From Ectobius pallidus (Eukaryota; Arthropoda; Insecta; Blattodea; Ectobiidae), in the NCBI GenBank assembly GCA_964059195.1, contig CAXKWD010000006.1, positions 8,672,530-8,736,529 on the forward strand: DNA of 64,000 bases, given 5' to 3'. The notes under the pieces were generated by a model. The model saw only the letters and a list, made by a program, of their open reading frames with translations, was not told the DNA's origin and did no database searches. How positions within the stretch are numbered: the first letter of the stretch is position 1; the number at the start of each line of letters is the position of its first letter. A program made the translations under genes and the position numbers. This document shows positions 23,171 to 34,023 of the stretch, piece after piece.

Positions 23171-23830
23171 CACAACAAATCAAATCAAATCTTTATTCAC
23201 CTTTAAATACAATATATTTGTACAATAGGCTTCGTCAGTTTTTGGATAGTTTTATATAATAACAAAAAAAGCTAAGAATACAAATTTATATCCATAATAT
23301 TTTCTGGTATATTACTCTCTAAAAATTCTTCTACAATGTATATCGCTTTGCTTTTGAACCAAATAGATAGAATATTGTACAGTTGTTTTTTTTCAAGATT
23401 TCTTATCTTTAATGGAATTTTATTTAAAAAAATTATCTGTTGATAGCAGTGACTTTTTATATTTGTACTTAAGTGAAGTTGTGGTTTATCTAAATCATTT
23501 TTCCTTCGCGTGTTGTAGTTATGCATTAACGATCTAGTTGTAAATTTAGTGCTATTTTCTTTAACATATGTAATATTAGCTAAAATGTACATAGAGGTAA
23601 GTGTAAGAATGTTGTACCTTTTGAAGTATTGTTTACATGATTCTCTTGGCCCAATTTCTGCTATCAATCTGATAATTTTTTTCTGCCAGATGAAGATTTT
23701 GTTTGCTGAATGGGAATCGCCCCAAAGCATAACCCCATATAGTAGGTGTGGTGAGGTGAGTGGGGAGGTGACAACCTTGTTTGCGAGAGACTATTGCTCT
23801 CCCATATCTATTGTAAAGGGAAATCATTAG
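23171..23830 (-). mobile_element. Jockey-type LINE 3' fragment, (TCAAA)n tail
   Basis: Minus-strand ORF 23272-23730 encodes the C-terminal region after the reverse transcriptase: IFIWQKKIIRLI, GPRESCKQYFKRYNILTL and MHNYNTRRKND, colinear with the end of the ORF at 53074-54870 (IFIWQKKAIRCI, LRESCREHF). The 3' tail aatcaaatcaaatc is at 23171-23190. Strongly 5'-truncated. Confidence 0.82.
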
Positions 23831-23845
23831 TTGGAATGTATTTTC

Positions 23846-24530
23846 TTGATTATTTAGTCAGTTTTATTCCAAAACAAACATATATAGAAGGCTGTGGCTA
23901 TATGCCTCACATCCGCCACATTCTTGAATGCAAGTTCTTATAATATTAATAGTGAATAAATTCACGAGGAATATGTTTATTCAAGGAGCATTTTTTAAAG
24001 ATTTTATTTTATAATACTGGTGCAAGTAGTGCAAAATCAATAACTTTGGCTTAAACATTTTTTTCAAGCTTGGATATTACAATCAACTAATCAATATTAC
24101 AGTCGATCAATCTAGCATCTTGCTTCAGTGTCGAAGTATGCGGCTGGCCGTATCCACGTTTCTTATGAAAACTTCCGGTCGCATTATAGTGAAGTACCCA
24201 CCTCTAAGCTGCTCTTTCAGAAATATGGAACCTTCTCGCTGCTTCAGATGCCAAAAAAATGCAGGTCAATTACAGCGCTAACTACACTTTCTCTCAAGCT
24301 AGCATTTGTATGTGGTGCCATGACACAATGCAAATGAATTATGACAATACATTAAGTTGAATATCGTGTGTTGCGCTTTCTGCATTGTTCGTTTTTACCT
24401 GCTGTCGCCTGGCCTCATATGTTCCGAGAATTACCTGTATTTTATGTCTTTTACAGGAAACTTGTGAACCAAAGCATTATTGCTTTAATTTTAACTGCAT
24501 ACAAGTCCCGACGTTTTTTGAGTCACTGTA
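23846..24530 (-). mobile_element. CAGTCGG-TIR element, copy 3, left end lost
   Basis: Matches copy 2 from its gattatttagtcagttt segment to a degenerate right terminus (ccgacgttttttgagtcact). Only the right TIR survives, and it is mutated. The same helix-turn-helix coding remnant can be traced. Confidence 0.65.
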
Positions 24531-24713
24531 CTTCTTTTGCCAGGATTCTTAAAGATTTCTTTTGTTCCCCTGGCAAATTGATCCCATTATGAAAACACAT
24601 ACCTGACTTCTTAAGGCTAAAATAATAATTAGATCTTTAACATGCCTAAGTAGAAAACAACAAAACTGTAACATTTGAGTGCTGTTATTGTGTTCTTTAC
24701 CAATAACATGTTG

Positions 24714-24916
24714 GCCTGGGTGGCGCAGTTAGTATCATGCTGGCTTTCTGTGCCCAAGTTTGCGGGTTCGATCCCGGCCCATGTGACAAGACCATGTCAC
24801 TAGATTTACCGGCATGTAAAAGAACTCCTGCGGGACAAAATTCTGGCACACCGGCGACAGTCACAGGCCTAAGTAGCAGTACATCCCTGTCATTAAGTAA
24901 CCATGTATCAACCAAC
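24714..24916 (+). mobile_element. tRNA-derived SINE with 17-bp TSD
   Basis: Exact 17-bp direct repeats ttaccaataacatgttg at 24697-24713 and 24917-24933. The head is tRNA-like: A box TGGCGCAGTTAGT at 24721-24733 and B box GGTTCGATCCC at 24765-24775, the pol III internal promoter. The perfect duplication implies a recent insertion. The tRNA part does not fold as a complete tRNA, so it is not called as a gene. Confidence 0.85.
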
Positions 24917-25000
24917 TTACCAATAACATGTTGTTTAAAAATTAGTACTGCTATCATTAGATATTTAAACCATTGCTATAATAGTTATGTTTTTGCACAG

Positions 25001-25196
25001 GGAAGCGGTGTGGAATTATTTTACTCATGTTTGTGCAATAAATCTGCACGTGGCTCTCAGCATGTCGCCTGCAGGAGACACTCTTCGCAACAGATGCCGT
25101 AACTTTCCAGCGTTGGTTAACAATGCCTGCATTGACTGGTTCTTCCCCTGGCCTCAACAGGCACTTGTTGCTGTTGCAAGTGTGTTCTTAGCGGAG
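25001..25196 (+). CDS. DNAH10: DNAH10 exon 11: AAA4, SPxGDxLRxRCRNFP
   Basis: One phase base then 65 codons. Carries SPAGDTLRNRCRNFP and CIDWFFPWP, two of the best conserved heavy-chain motifs (sensor I and the following helix of AAA4). Acceptor tgcacag ends at 25000; donor GTAAGA at 25197. The preceding intron has LINE and TIR-element pieces and a young SINE. Confidence 0.96.
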
Positions 25197-25702
25197 GTAA
25201 GATATTTACACTGTTTTACTTTATTTCACATTACTGTATTTTACGGACCATAAGATGCACCTTGATTTTAATATCGAAATTTAAAGGAAAAGAAATTTAA
25301 TTCTAAGCGAAAAATGTTTAAGGGAATAATATACTTCATTGCATGAACAAATTATAACCTTGTACAATGGAATCAGTGTAAATCACTGCGTTGTACGAAA
25401 ATCTCTTCTGTACAGGTGGCATCGTGTAAATTTTAACAATTGAACTGATTTCTCATGAAAGACTGAAAAAACTTTTACACCTTCTAACCCTCAATTCATT
25501 ATTTCCTTCATTTAAACCACCCGGCTAAGACAACTCCTTTCGTATAAAAGAACTCATCATTACTTTCTTTTTGCATTGTATACTCTCATTTTAGGATCAG
25601 GACTTCAGGAATACTACTCTTGGAATAATGATGAAAGCCTATTATAGAACTTCATTTAAAGTTCTAAGTTCTTTTTTGATCGTAGGCCTAATAAGTTCTG
25701 GA

Positions 25703-25870
25703 CACCAAGTGAGGTGGCCAAGATGGTAACGTCTTGAACTCGCATTCTGGAGGTCTCAGGTTCAAATCCCAGGTCCGGCCAATTTGAGATGGGTTTTTCC
25801 ATGGTTTCCCCCGTCATAAAGGCAAATCCCAAATTGGATGTTTACATCAACCTCACCATTTCATTCTGTA
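25703..25870 (+). mobile_element. tRNA-derived SINE
   Basis: A-box region GTGGCCAAGATGGTAACG near 25713 and B box GGTTCAAATCCC near 25760, followed by the body gagatgggtttttccatggt. A related head occurs reversed at 59455-59525. Confidence 0.6.
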
Positions 25871-26411
25871 TCATATTCATTTAAATTAATATCAGTTGAA
25901 ATTTACTCCATAAAATATACCGACAATAGAAACAATTGACAAGCAATAGTTCCATAGCCTACCCTACTGTTCTTACACAGATCGCAAAGTCCTGATATGG
26001 CCTCCAAGCTAAAAGGAGTATAAACACAGCTGGCTCCATGAATTAATTTAATTTAATTTTTAAAATTTAATATACCATTATCTTCATACCGGCACTAGTT
26101 TTAATGGTCAATAGCATACTGTCAATGCATTTTTTAATGTTCCTTTGTAGCAAAGAGTATGCCTTATTATCTGTTTGAGTCATATTATTATAAACTTTTC
26201 ATAATCATTCATCCACTGGTATGCTTTCACCAGTAAGCATTCCCAGTATAGAAGGCTGTGACCAGTAACTTGTGATGGCTTTGTTGCATCTCAATGACAA
26301 TACCGCTAGATCCGATGGTGTTTAAAATTCCTCGGTAACAAAATATTGTAAAAGATGTCAATGACTTTGCCTTCCTGCTTGGAGGTCATCTATAAAGCAT
26401 GGTGAGTTAGT

Positions 26412-26743
26412 AGTAGTAGTAGTATACTTGGGGTGTTGGAAAGGGCTAATTGGACTAGAGATCTTTTGTGCTATCCCAATTTCCTATCATAGGAATTCGA
26501 GTTTCTAGGATTTAGTCAGTTCCATTATTCCTTTTCCTGGCATAGGATGTTTTTTGGTGGAGAAGTCTTTCCGAGAGATGTTATCCAGAGGCTCTAATAG
26601 GCCCTCCAGCTTAAATCCCTGTTGGAGAACTCCGTGCCCAGGATTTTTACGGTCTGAAAGATCCATCGACCGTGGCCGGATTTGATCCCGCGACTTTCAG
26701 ATCCAGAGGCAGGCACGGTACCTCTAGACCACCGTGGCCGACC
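26412..26743 (-). mobile_element. tRNA-derived SINE, (AGT)n tail
   Basis: Read on the minus strand: A box TGGTCTAGAGGTACCG (about 26719-26734) and B box GGGATCAAATCCGG (26677-26690), body, and a trinucleotide tail at 26412-26425. Direct repeat agttagt at 26405-26411 and 26744-26750. Confidence 0.65.
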
Positions 26744-26996
26744 AGTTAGTTACTCATGGAGGAAGTTAAAACAGAACAATTTCCTACTTATCACATACTT
26801 ATGTTGTAAGGGAAGGGGCTTTTTTCCAAATTGAGGTATAATAGGGAAAAACCTTGGGATTGCATAGGCTACCGCCTCTGGTTTATTCCCACTTCCTTCA
26901 CTGGTCTTCATAAATAAATTTCTGTTGAAAATTTTACATGTATAACGTTTATGTGTTGCTCCCATGTGGGTTTAGTGTATAGTGTAATTCCTAATA

Positions 26997-27941
26997 CAGT
27001 CAACCCTCGATATAATGTCCCTCTTTACAGTGCCCCTTCTCCCATATAAAATACATAAACCTCGTTACTGTGCCAGTTCATTTAGTGCCAGTGAATATAA
27101 GAAAAGTTTTTTCAAAATATAGCTTGCAGTGATTTTTTTCAGTTGCAGAATTCTTTTAAAACTGCCGTGAATGTTAGGAAGATTATTTAAGAAACATACT
27201 GTACTGTATTTCCAAGAAGTGAGTGTAAATGTAGTGTGGCGGAATGAGGTAGCTATGTTAAGAAGTCTGACTGACAGCCTGCATGAGGGTGGAGCAGGTA
27301 GAAAGAGCCCTTCATACAATGAGACATTCCAAACATTCACTTCACTACACTACAGTTACTCAGTTACAGTTAATCTCTAAACTCCGTGGTGCTACATCCC
27401 TGGAGGGACTTGGCCTCCCACATGACCACTGTATCTTCTACCATAGGCAGATGGCAGGATTTGGGGGCATGTGGTCAGCATGCTGACACCCACGGCCATT
27501 GGTGGTTTTCTATTAAGTAGCTCCTCAATTTGAATCACGAGACTGAGTGCACCCCTACCAGACCTCTCTTCCTCAGAAAATCCGAGGAGGTACCGGGAAT
27601 GGAACCCGGGCCAACGGATCTGTAGTCAGCGATGCTAACCACAAGACCATGTCAGTGGTCCATTACAGTTAATCACTTACATGATTTTCAACCCCTTTGT
27701 GTACTGTAGCACTGGCCATATACTGTAATGAATTGAGTTACTGTACAGTAGCCTGTTTTGTGCTAAAGTTCTCTATTTGCATTTTATTTAATTTTACTTT
27801 CATAACACAGTACAGTAAATAATTACAGCACTGTATTATGCTATTTTTATTTGAAAAATTAAATTTTGTTTTAGTGCCAGCCTTGCTTTGTGCCACTAAA
27901 TGTTAGAGAACGGATGGTGGCATTCTATCGTGGGTTGACTG
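26997..27941. mobile_element. Pogo/Tigger-like TIR element with nested SINE
   Basis: Ends CAGTCAACCCTCGATA and complementary TATCGTGGGTTGACTG, with TA at 26995-26996 and 27942-27943. No transposase recognised in the AT-rich interior. Carries the SINE 27376-27662. TA target and CAGT ends suit pogo-like elements. Confidence 0.65.
27376..27662 (-). mobile_element. tRNA-derived SINE nested in a pogo-like element
   Basis: Minus-strand A box TGGTCTTGTGGTTAGCA and B box GGGTTCCATTCCC near the right end; 12-bp direct repeats ttacagttaatc at 27364-27375 and 27663-27674. Belongs to a different SINE family from 24714-24916. Confidence 0.75.
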
Positions 27942-27989
27942 TAGTTTTAGTAGTGCATTAACAAGATCCCTTTATCTATATGTTTTCAG

Positions 27990-28187
27990 AATCCAAAAAT
28001 CCCTGAGCCCTTTAGAATGACTATAGTGGAGCATGTGGTGCATGTCCATTCCAGCGTTGGTTTCTATACAAATGACTTCCTACTAAAACTGAGAAGAAAG
28101 AATTTTGTTACTCCAAAACATTATCTGGACTTTATTCAAAGCTACCTAAGACTTCTGGATGAGAAAAACAACTATATTATAGCCCAG
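27990..28187 (+). CDS. DNAH10: DNAH10 exon 12: end of AAA4 and base of stalk
   Basis: Sixty-six codons. VEHVVHVHSSVG and RRKNFVTPKHYLDFI close AAA4; the helix after YLDFIQSYLRLLDEK is the start of stalk coiled coil 1. Acceptor ttttcag ends at 27989; donor GTTAGT at 28188. The 5.5-kb intron downstream is packed with TIR elements. Confidence 0.95.
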
Positions 28188-28255
28188 GTTAGTAAGAATG
28201 CTTTTATTGTAATGTAATTATTTGTTTTTTACAAGTAAACGTCTATAAAATTGAA

Positions 28256-28910
28256 TGGCTTAGTTCCATATGGGCGTAAAGCACAAGGACATAGTTTCGA
28301 GAAATCTAGATGTTTTTAAACAATGTTACCACTCACAAGGAGGTAGTTTCAAGTTTAATTTTATAACATATATTTTTGAAGGACAGGCCAAATTAGTGTT
28401 CTGTAAATTTACAAGGTAGAGAGTTTTGGGATTTTTTTACAACTAGAGGTACCTAAACATGATGTTAAACAAAAACGGAAGTACTTTTACAGTTTAGCAA
28501 AATCTGTTTACTAAGTATCATATTATTTTTTTTTACTTTATTTTAGTATTATACAGTGACAATTGCATGTTTGCCAATGAATTACAATAGATGATAAGCA
28601 AAACAATCTATTTTGAATGAAGTTACGCTTCAGAAATGCAAGTTCAGTTTTTATAAACATTCGCTTGGATGCATAAAATAAAAACAGTTGGTAAACACAC
28701 CTCAATAACAGATAGGAAGTGTGCTTTACGCCTGTATGGAACTGTTATGAAGTAGAATGAATGTGCAGTCTCACAGGTCTTTTCTGAGGTTTAAGGCACA
28801 AGTACAAATAGTTCACTGAGTATTTTAAGAGATGTGAGGAGAAGGCCTAAATGTTAAAACCTCAAAATTAAAGATTTGTGCCTTATAGCCTTATGGAACT
28901 AGGCCCTTCA
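28256..28910. mobile_element. TIR element (GGCTTAGTTCCATA ends)
   Basis: Left ggcttagttccatatgggcg, right complement of ggcctagttccataaggc. A further inverted gcttta-cgcc-tatggaact copy lies inside at 28719. No ORF of note. Superfamily unknown. Confidence 0.5.
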
Positions 28911-29248
28911 ATTAATAAATAAATAAAATTTATAGTTGAATATGAACTAGTCCTGTACAGTAAAAATTAATAGTTAAAATTAGTAGTGCTATTTACATTT
29001 ACAAATTAAAACGGCAGTTGTACATTAATATTTTGATATAACAATGATCGAAACAGTTGTTATGTAGTCTCTTAGGTATATGAATTCTGCACAATAGTCA
29101 TTTAGCTTAGCCTGTTTTTTTATGTTGTGAGGGAACAAGTATTCCAAAGCACTTTCTTCTTTTCCAGCAGACTCTGTAGGTTTTTTTCAGTTTTTGATTT
29201 AGTTGAAATGCATTTCGACATCCCATATCAATTGGATGTAGTGCAACA

Positions 29249-29822
29249 GTTAGGGCCCGTATGACGACCTCCAGATATCGTATTTATCTACCAGATAGAG
29301 AACCTATCTGGAAGTTGGCCAAGAATTGCGTATTATAGTCTCCTGACACAGTCTGTCTGGGAAGACAACTTCCAGATAAGCTAGCAGCAGGATGGAGTGG
29401 CTGACAAAGTACTGACTGCTAGTTAGGGATCTTGGTTGAAACAAGATGGCGCAAGCCGAAAGCTTCCTAGCCATCTGAATTTTAGAACTGATGCCGGAAG
29501 ATTTAATTTACATAAAATTGTCATTTTATGCTCACATATGAATGAAATAGAATTGAACAAATAGATTAATGCACTTAAAACGATATCTTGTTATGTAATT
29601 TAATTGTACAAATACAAATCCGAGCTGCCGCACCTAGCGGAGGACTACCAAACTACAACAAACACACCTCTCTGCTCAGCGATCTAAGGACCATTTTACA
29701 AATTTTTACTGCGTTCTTGCCGGTAGCAGATCACCGGTGGTATTACACGACATCTTCCAGTTAAGCTATCTGGAAGTCACGTATCTGGAGGATTTGTCAG
29801 CATGTGGTAATACAGGCCCTAA
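29249..29822. mobile_element. TIR element (TTAGGGCC ends), second copy at 55.9 kb
   Basis: Ends TTAGGGCCCGTATGAC and complementary TACAGGCCCTAA; internal repeated motif atctggaag. The right 180 bp recur, inverted, at 55913-56100. The interior contains no recognisable protein. Confidence 0.55.
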
Positions 29823-29929
29823 GTAACAAGTTTCTAAAAAAACAATTATTGTATTTCATAATAGATTTTCAGAAAATAACAATTTAAGTACAGTTTATAT
29901 AACGGATATAACCAGTTATCTATAATAAT

Positions 29930-30005
29930 AAAAGGAAGTGTTTGTCTTTCTGTCTGTCTGTCTGTCTGTGCGTGATGCCCAGCGAAATCTACTGTACTTA
30001 TATTG
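29930..30005 (+). repeat. Dispersed repeat start with (GTCT)n
   Basis: aataaaaggaagtgtttgtc followed by five TCTG units. Typical start of a widespread arthropod repeat type; the rest of 30006-30470 has no recognisable content. Confidence 0.4.
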
Positions 30006-30865
30006 TTATTTTCCGAAAACCTTTTATGAAATACAGTAATTTTTTTTCTGGAAACTTGTTACTCCTCTAAAACAGCAATGTGCCCTACATGCAATTGACG
30101 TTCACCATGAATAAAGAATAATTAAATAGATCGGAATGTGATACAACATGTGGTTACCGTGCTTAGTATGTGATATTATTAAGCAATCAGCATTCAACAT
30201 GCCGTGAAGTTACTGTAAACTTACAACAGCATTTCAACTAGGTTGGTGTTAATTGTTACTCTTTCTTTGAGAGTTACATTAAGACATTTTTATAATTATA
30301 TACTTTGCTTACTTTATGATGCAAAAATCCTTTATTGAGGGATGACTTCAGTTCCAGACTGACAGACTGAAATCTGCAACTGACTATGTTGGGGATTCCG
30401 ACAAAAGAGTTTTTGCATGACTGTTCCACTTGCTATTGACCAATAACGTTTAGAAGTTATTTGGATATAGACTAATCCATGGGCGTACGGTGAAATTTGG
30501 TTCGGGAGGGGTTCAACGTATGGTCGTCTCAGCTCCACGTTCTTACGCACACTGAAACTCGATACTTTTTAAATAAAATCAGGTAAACTGATATAACAAA
30601 GTGCCAGAATGCTTTTATTTAATCAGTGATAAGTTAATTGCAATTATGATGTGAACAAAATAAGTTATTTTTGTAATCTATCTCCAAGTTAAGCTCCAGA
30701 TCGATTCATTAAGCAGTACTTGTGGAAGAAAATATTTAACCTTAGACCATCACTGATATAAGAAATTCTTAAAATATCATATGTCAACATTTCACAAAAT
30801 ACACTGGGGAAGAACTCCACTTAATTTACGTAGGTCTAATTATTTCACAGTAATATACCTTCCAT

Positions 30866-31246
30866 AGGCGTAGCGAGGGGGGGGTTTTGGGAGTTTGAAC
30901 CCCCCCCATTGATTAAAAAAATGAAAATTGTATAATTTTTTTAAGTCTGCCCATAAATTGCTTAATACAAGTATAAAGCGTGGGAAGCTTAAAACTCGTT
31001 ATTTTGCGTCTTAATTTTAAAAATTTTCCGGGGAAGGACCCCCGGAAGCTTAAAACTTGTTATTTTGCATCTTAATTTTTAAAATTTTCCGTGGGAGAAC
31101 CCCCGGAAGCTTAAAACTCGTTATTTTGCATCTTAATTTTTTAAATTTTCCGGGGGAGGGCCCCCGGACCCCCCTCTCCTTCCATACTCGCCAGACCCCG
31201 CGGATGTTATAACCCCCCCCATATGGTCGGCCTGGTTACGCCTATG
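30866..31246. mobile_element. Nested TIR element with 61-bp tandem repeats
   Basis: Ends ataggcgtagcgagg and complement cctggttacgcctat. Its centre holds three copies of a 61-bp unit (each starts gaagcttaaaact at 30984, 31045 and 31106) ending in G/C-rich blocks (ccccggaa). Confidence 0.6.
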
Positions 31247-31434
31247 ATACCTTCTATATATAAACAGTATTCAACTTTATCAATGAAATAAACATCTGAC
31301 TAGTTTGATAATTAAATTCACAGGAATATGTCATGGCTAACTGTATTGCTAATTCCAAAGCCTTATATGATCAGTATAAAACAATATGTTTTCGGATACC
31401 GATTTGCATTTGTTGAATTCTAATATATTACCAT

Positions 31435-31790
31435 AAAATAGGCACTAAATTGGTCAACGCATTTGGTCAAATATCAATAGATTTCTTCCCATGGGCATTA
31501 TAAATGCGTATACCAAGTTTCATTAAAATCCGATAAAGCGTATTTGAGTTATCACGCCTTTTAGTCACTAAATTGGGTTTTATTCCGGTACTGTTCAATC
31601 GATTTGGTCCAGTAACAATAGGCTTCTTTCCTTGGACATTATAAACGCGTATACCAAGTTCCATTAAAATCCAATAAAGCGTATTTGAGTTATCGTGCAT
31701 ACAGACACACGGACAGACGGATGGACGGACAGACATTTTCCCGTCCCCCACACAATCTCATAAAGTACCATAATGCCACTTACTAACTAA
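31435..31790 (+). repeat. Copy of tandem-repeat element (GACAGACA end)
   Basis: Two units of the ~145-bp repeat described at 59700-60807 (gcgtatttgagttat), followed by the same acagacacacggacagacgg terminus and catctcataaagtaccata-type end. Intergenic repeat without coding potential. Confidence 0.65.
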
Positions 31791-32586
31791 ACAGTTGTAT
31801 TGTGATCAATAATACACATTAATTAATATGCAGCATAATCTTTGAAACTCTTTTTCTTGAGGTTTCTGTCCATTTCTCCTTTAAGCTAGTGTCTAAATAA
31901 AAACTTTCTTTCGACAAAAATTATCATAATACTGTATGATATATGCACACCATGGGCTAGAATCCACACGAACTCTTTATGCCGAGCACTGAAATCAGAT
32001 AATATCGAGATCCAAGGTGTGAACCATAAGTAGTGGTGACACTAGCAGGTTTATAAGCTCTAATCAGATTTGAAGTTACACAAGTACCGAGTCTAATAAA
32101 TCAGTATATCTGTATCGACAAGTAGATAGCAGACGTAATAATTTCGTAAGTCCATTCCCGAATAGGTTTTTATATACATTCAAATTTTGCAGGGATTAAG
32201 CTGAAATGCAATGAAATCCTGATATCCTAACGATCACACCACATTGATAACCAGGCCGCCGAATCGTTCGGGAGATTCCAAAAGGGGTTTTATTTACTAG
32301 TAATACATCACTGTTATTAAGCTGAACAATTATGAAATCCAATCTTAAATAATGTTTTGATATGTACTAAATTTTAAAACAACAACCGAATCACAGTGTT
32401 CTTTATTTCATTATTTGATATAATCTTAAAAATATTGAAGATGTTTCGGGGGGGGGGGGGTTTCGACCCCCTGAACCCCCCCATACCATACGCCCATGGA
32501 CTAATCATGATCGTTTATCTTCTAATATCCTTCCTCAGATCGCAAGGGAGCAATTTTCTCACCTCGTTACTAGACATGTAAGGCAT

Positions 32587-33352
32587 GAACATGCGGTGAT
32601 TAACTTAATACGTCACATGCTGCCATTCATCAGGATGAAAAAGAGATTATTTTATACAACATAACTTGTTTTGAAATCAAAATAATATAAATGTACATTG
32701 ATTAAAAACACAGTTTCAATTCATTGCAAGCCAGGTTGTGTGCTTTTATGTAAGCAACTACCATGATGTCCTCCGTCTCGTGATGCACACTATTGAGAAC
32801 TCGAATGGATTCATTGAATTCATTCATCCAGTATGCCATGATCTTACTGCTGACAGATTATTGAAGAAAATAATTAATTTTTACAAAATCCGTTACATGT
32901 TATTCATGGAATAGTCATAGGTAATCCCACGAGAATTTACGAATTTATCTGATGAAACTTGTTAACTCAAGTTGGATTTATTAAGACTATTCCATGAATA
33001 AAAATTAAAAAATTATACAAATAATAATTACTTTTGTGCTTTGTTATATAAAAACGAAACTAACAGCTGCAAGATCACGGCATACTATGAATCAATCATC
33101 TATGAATCGATTCTAGTTACCACGTTGTGACCAATGCTACCAATGGTGCATATAAGACATAGTTAACTTAATTCAGGTAAGATAAAGCAGAACGGAATAA
33201 AAGCACACCAATTGGCTTGCATTTAATCAAAGTTGTGTTTTTAAGCAATGTACATTTCTGTTATTTCAATTTCCAAACCAGTTATGTTGTATAAAATAAT
33301 CTGTTTTCTTGCAGCTTAGTGGCAGCATGTGACTATTAATCACTGCACACTG
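32587..33352. repeat. Long imperfect inverted repeat
   Basis: Segments pair in nested order: 32600-32672 with 33274-33340 (shared gattattttatacaacataa, cacatgctgcca) and 32700-32755 with 33195-33245 (aaaaacacag...ttgcaagcca). A further pair lies outside it: 32923-32945 with 33600-33622 (taatcccacgagaat). Likely a TIR element with a very long hairpin; ends and target duplication were not resolved. Confidence 0.5.
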
Positions 33353-33702
33353 ATACTTACGTGTCCAGTAATGAGCAGATGATTTTACTCCGATAAAACT
33401 GCATCCTCGCGATTCCTACAAGAATATTGTAAGATAAACGGCCGTGATTGGTCTTTATCCAAGGAATTGCTAAACGTTATTGGTGAATATCATACACAAC
33501 GTATGAATGGAATAGTCTTAATAAATCGTACCCGAGATTATAAGTTTCATCAGGTAAATTTGCTTCAACTTCATTCTTGCAAATATATCAATCAACTCGC
33601 ATTCTCTCGTGGGATTACCTATGAAAAAAGTAAGTGGAGTTATAATAAAAAGTGAAGTTAGTCTAGATATTTTATGTGAATTTGCTATCTGTTATATTCA
33701 AG

Positions 33703-33847
33703 TGTGAGCGTTTAGCTGGTGGAGTAACGAAGATCCTTGAAGCCTCGGAGGAGCTGGCTGAACTGAATGCAAAACTTGAAGTTCAGAAAGTTGCCCTGGC
33801 TGAGAAAACTGCTGCTTGCGATCTGCTTCTAACGGAGATTAAAGAAG
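33703..33847 (+). CDS. DNAH10: DNAH10 exon 13: stalk coiled coil 1
   Basis: Forty-eight codons plus one base. CERLAGGVTKILEASEELAE and LEVQKVALAEKTAACDLLL give the heptad-patterned outgoing helix of the stalk. Acceptor attcaag ends at 33702; donor GTAAAT at 33848. A 3.4-kb Penelope palindrome starts only about 40 bp past this donor. Confidence 0.94.
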
Positions 33848-34023
33848 GTAAATTTTCTCTAGTTGTACAAGTAATAGACTATTATTTTCTTGAGTTTTGT
33901 CCATTCTGTAGCGATAATCTTAATGATTTATGTATAGCGTAGAGCTTTTCACTGGTACTCACTACTAAATTGCGGTATTTTGTTACCTGTTGGAGCGCTT
34001 TCAACCGCATGGAGCGGCCATCT

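Larger units (their letters stand above)
30477..32499. mobile_element. TIR element (CCATGGGCGTA ends) with 6-bp TSD, carrying nested repeats
   Basis: Left CCATGGGCGTACGG, right complement TACGCCCATGG. Direct repeats ACTAAT at 30471-30476 and 32500-32505. Inside lie a second TIR element (30866-31246) and a copy of the tandem-repeat family (31435-31790). No transposase. The poly-G tract at 32449-32460 sits near the right end. Confidence 0.6.

Noticed and set aside
24721..24790. Possible tRNA gene
   Set aside because: A and B boxes are present, but acceptor and anticodon stems do not pair, and the sequence is the head of a TSD-flanked SINE.
30984..31165. Regular 61-bp repeats as a CRISPR-like array
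   Set aside because: Direct tandem repeats without unique spacers, in a eukaryotic intron; part of a TIR element.
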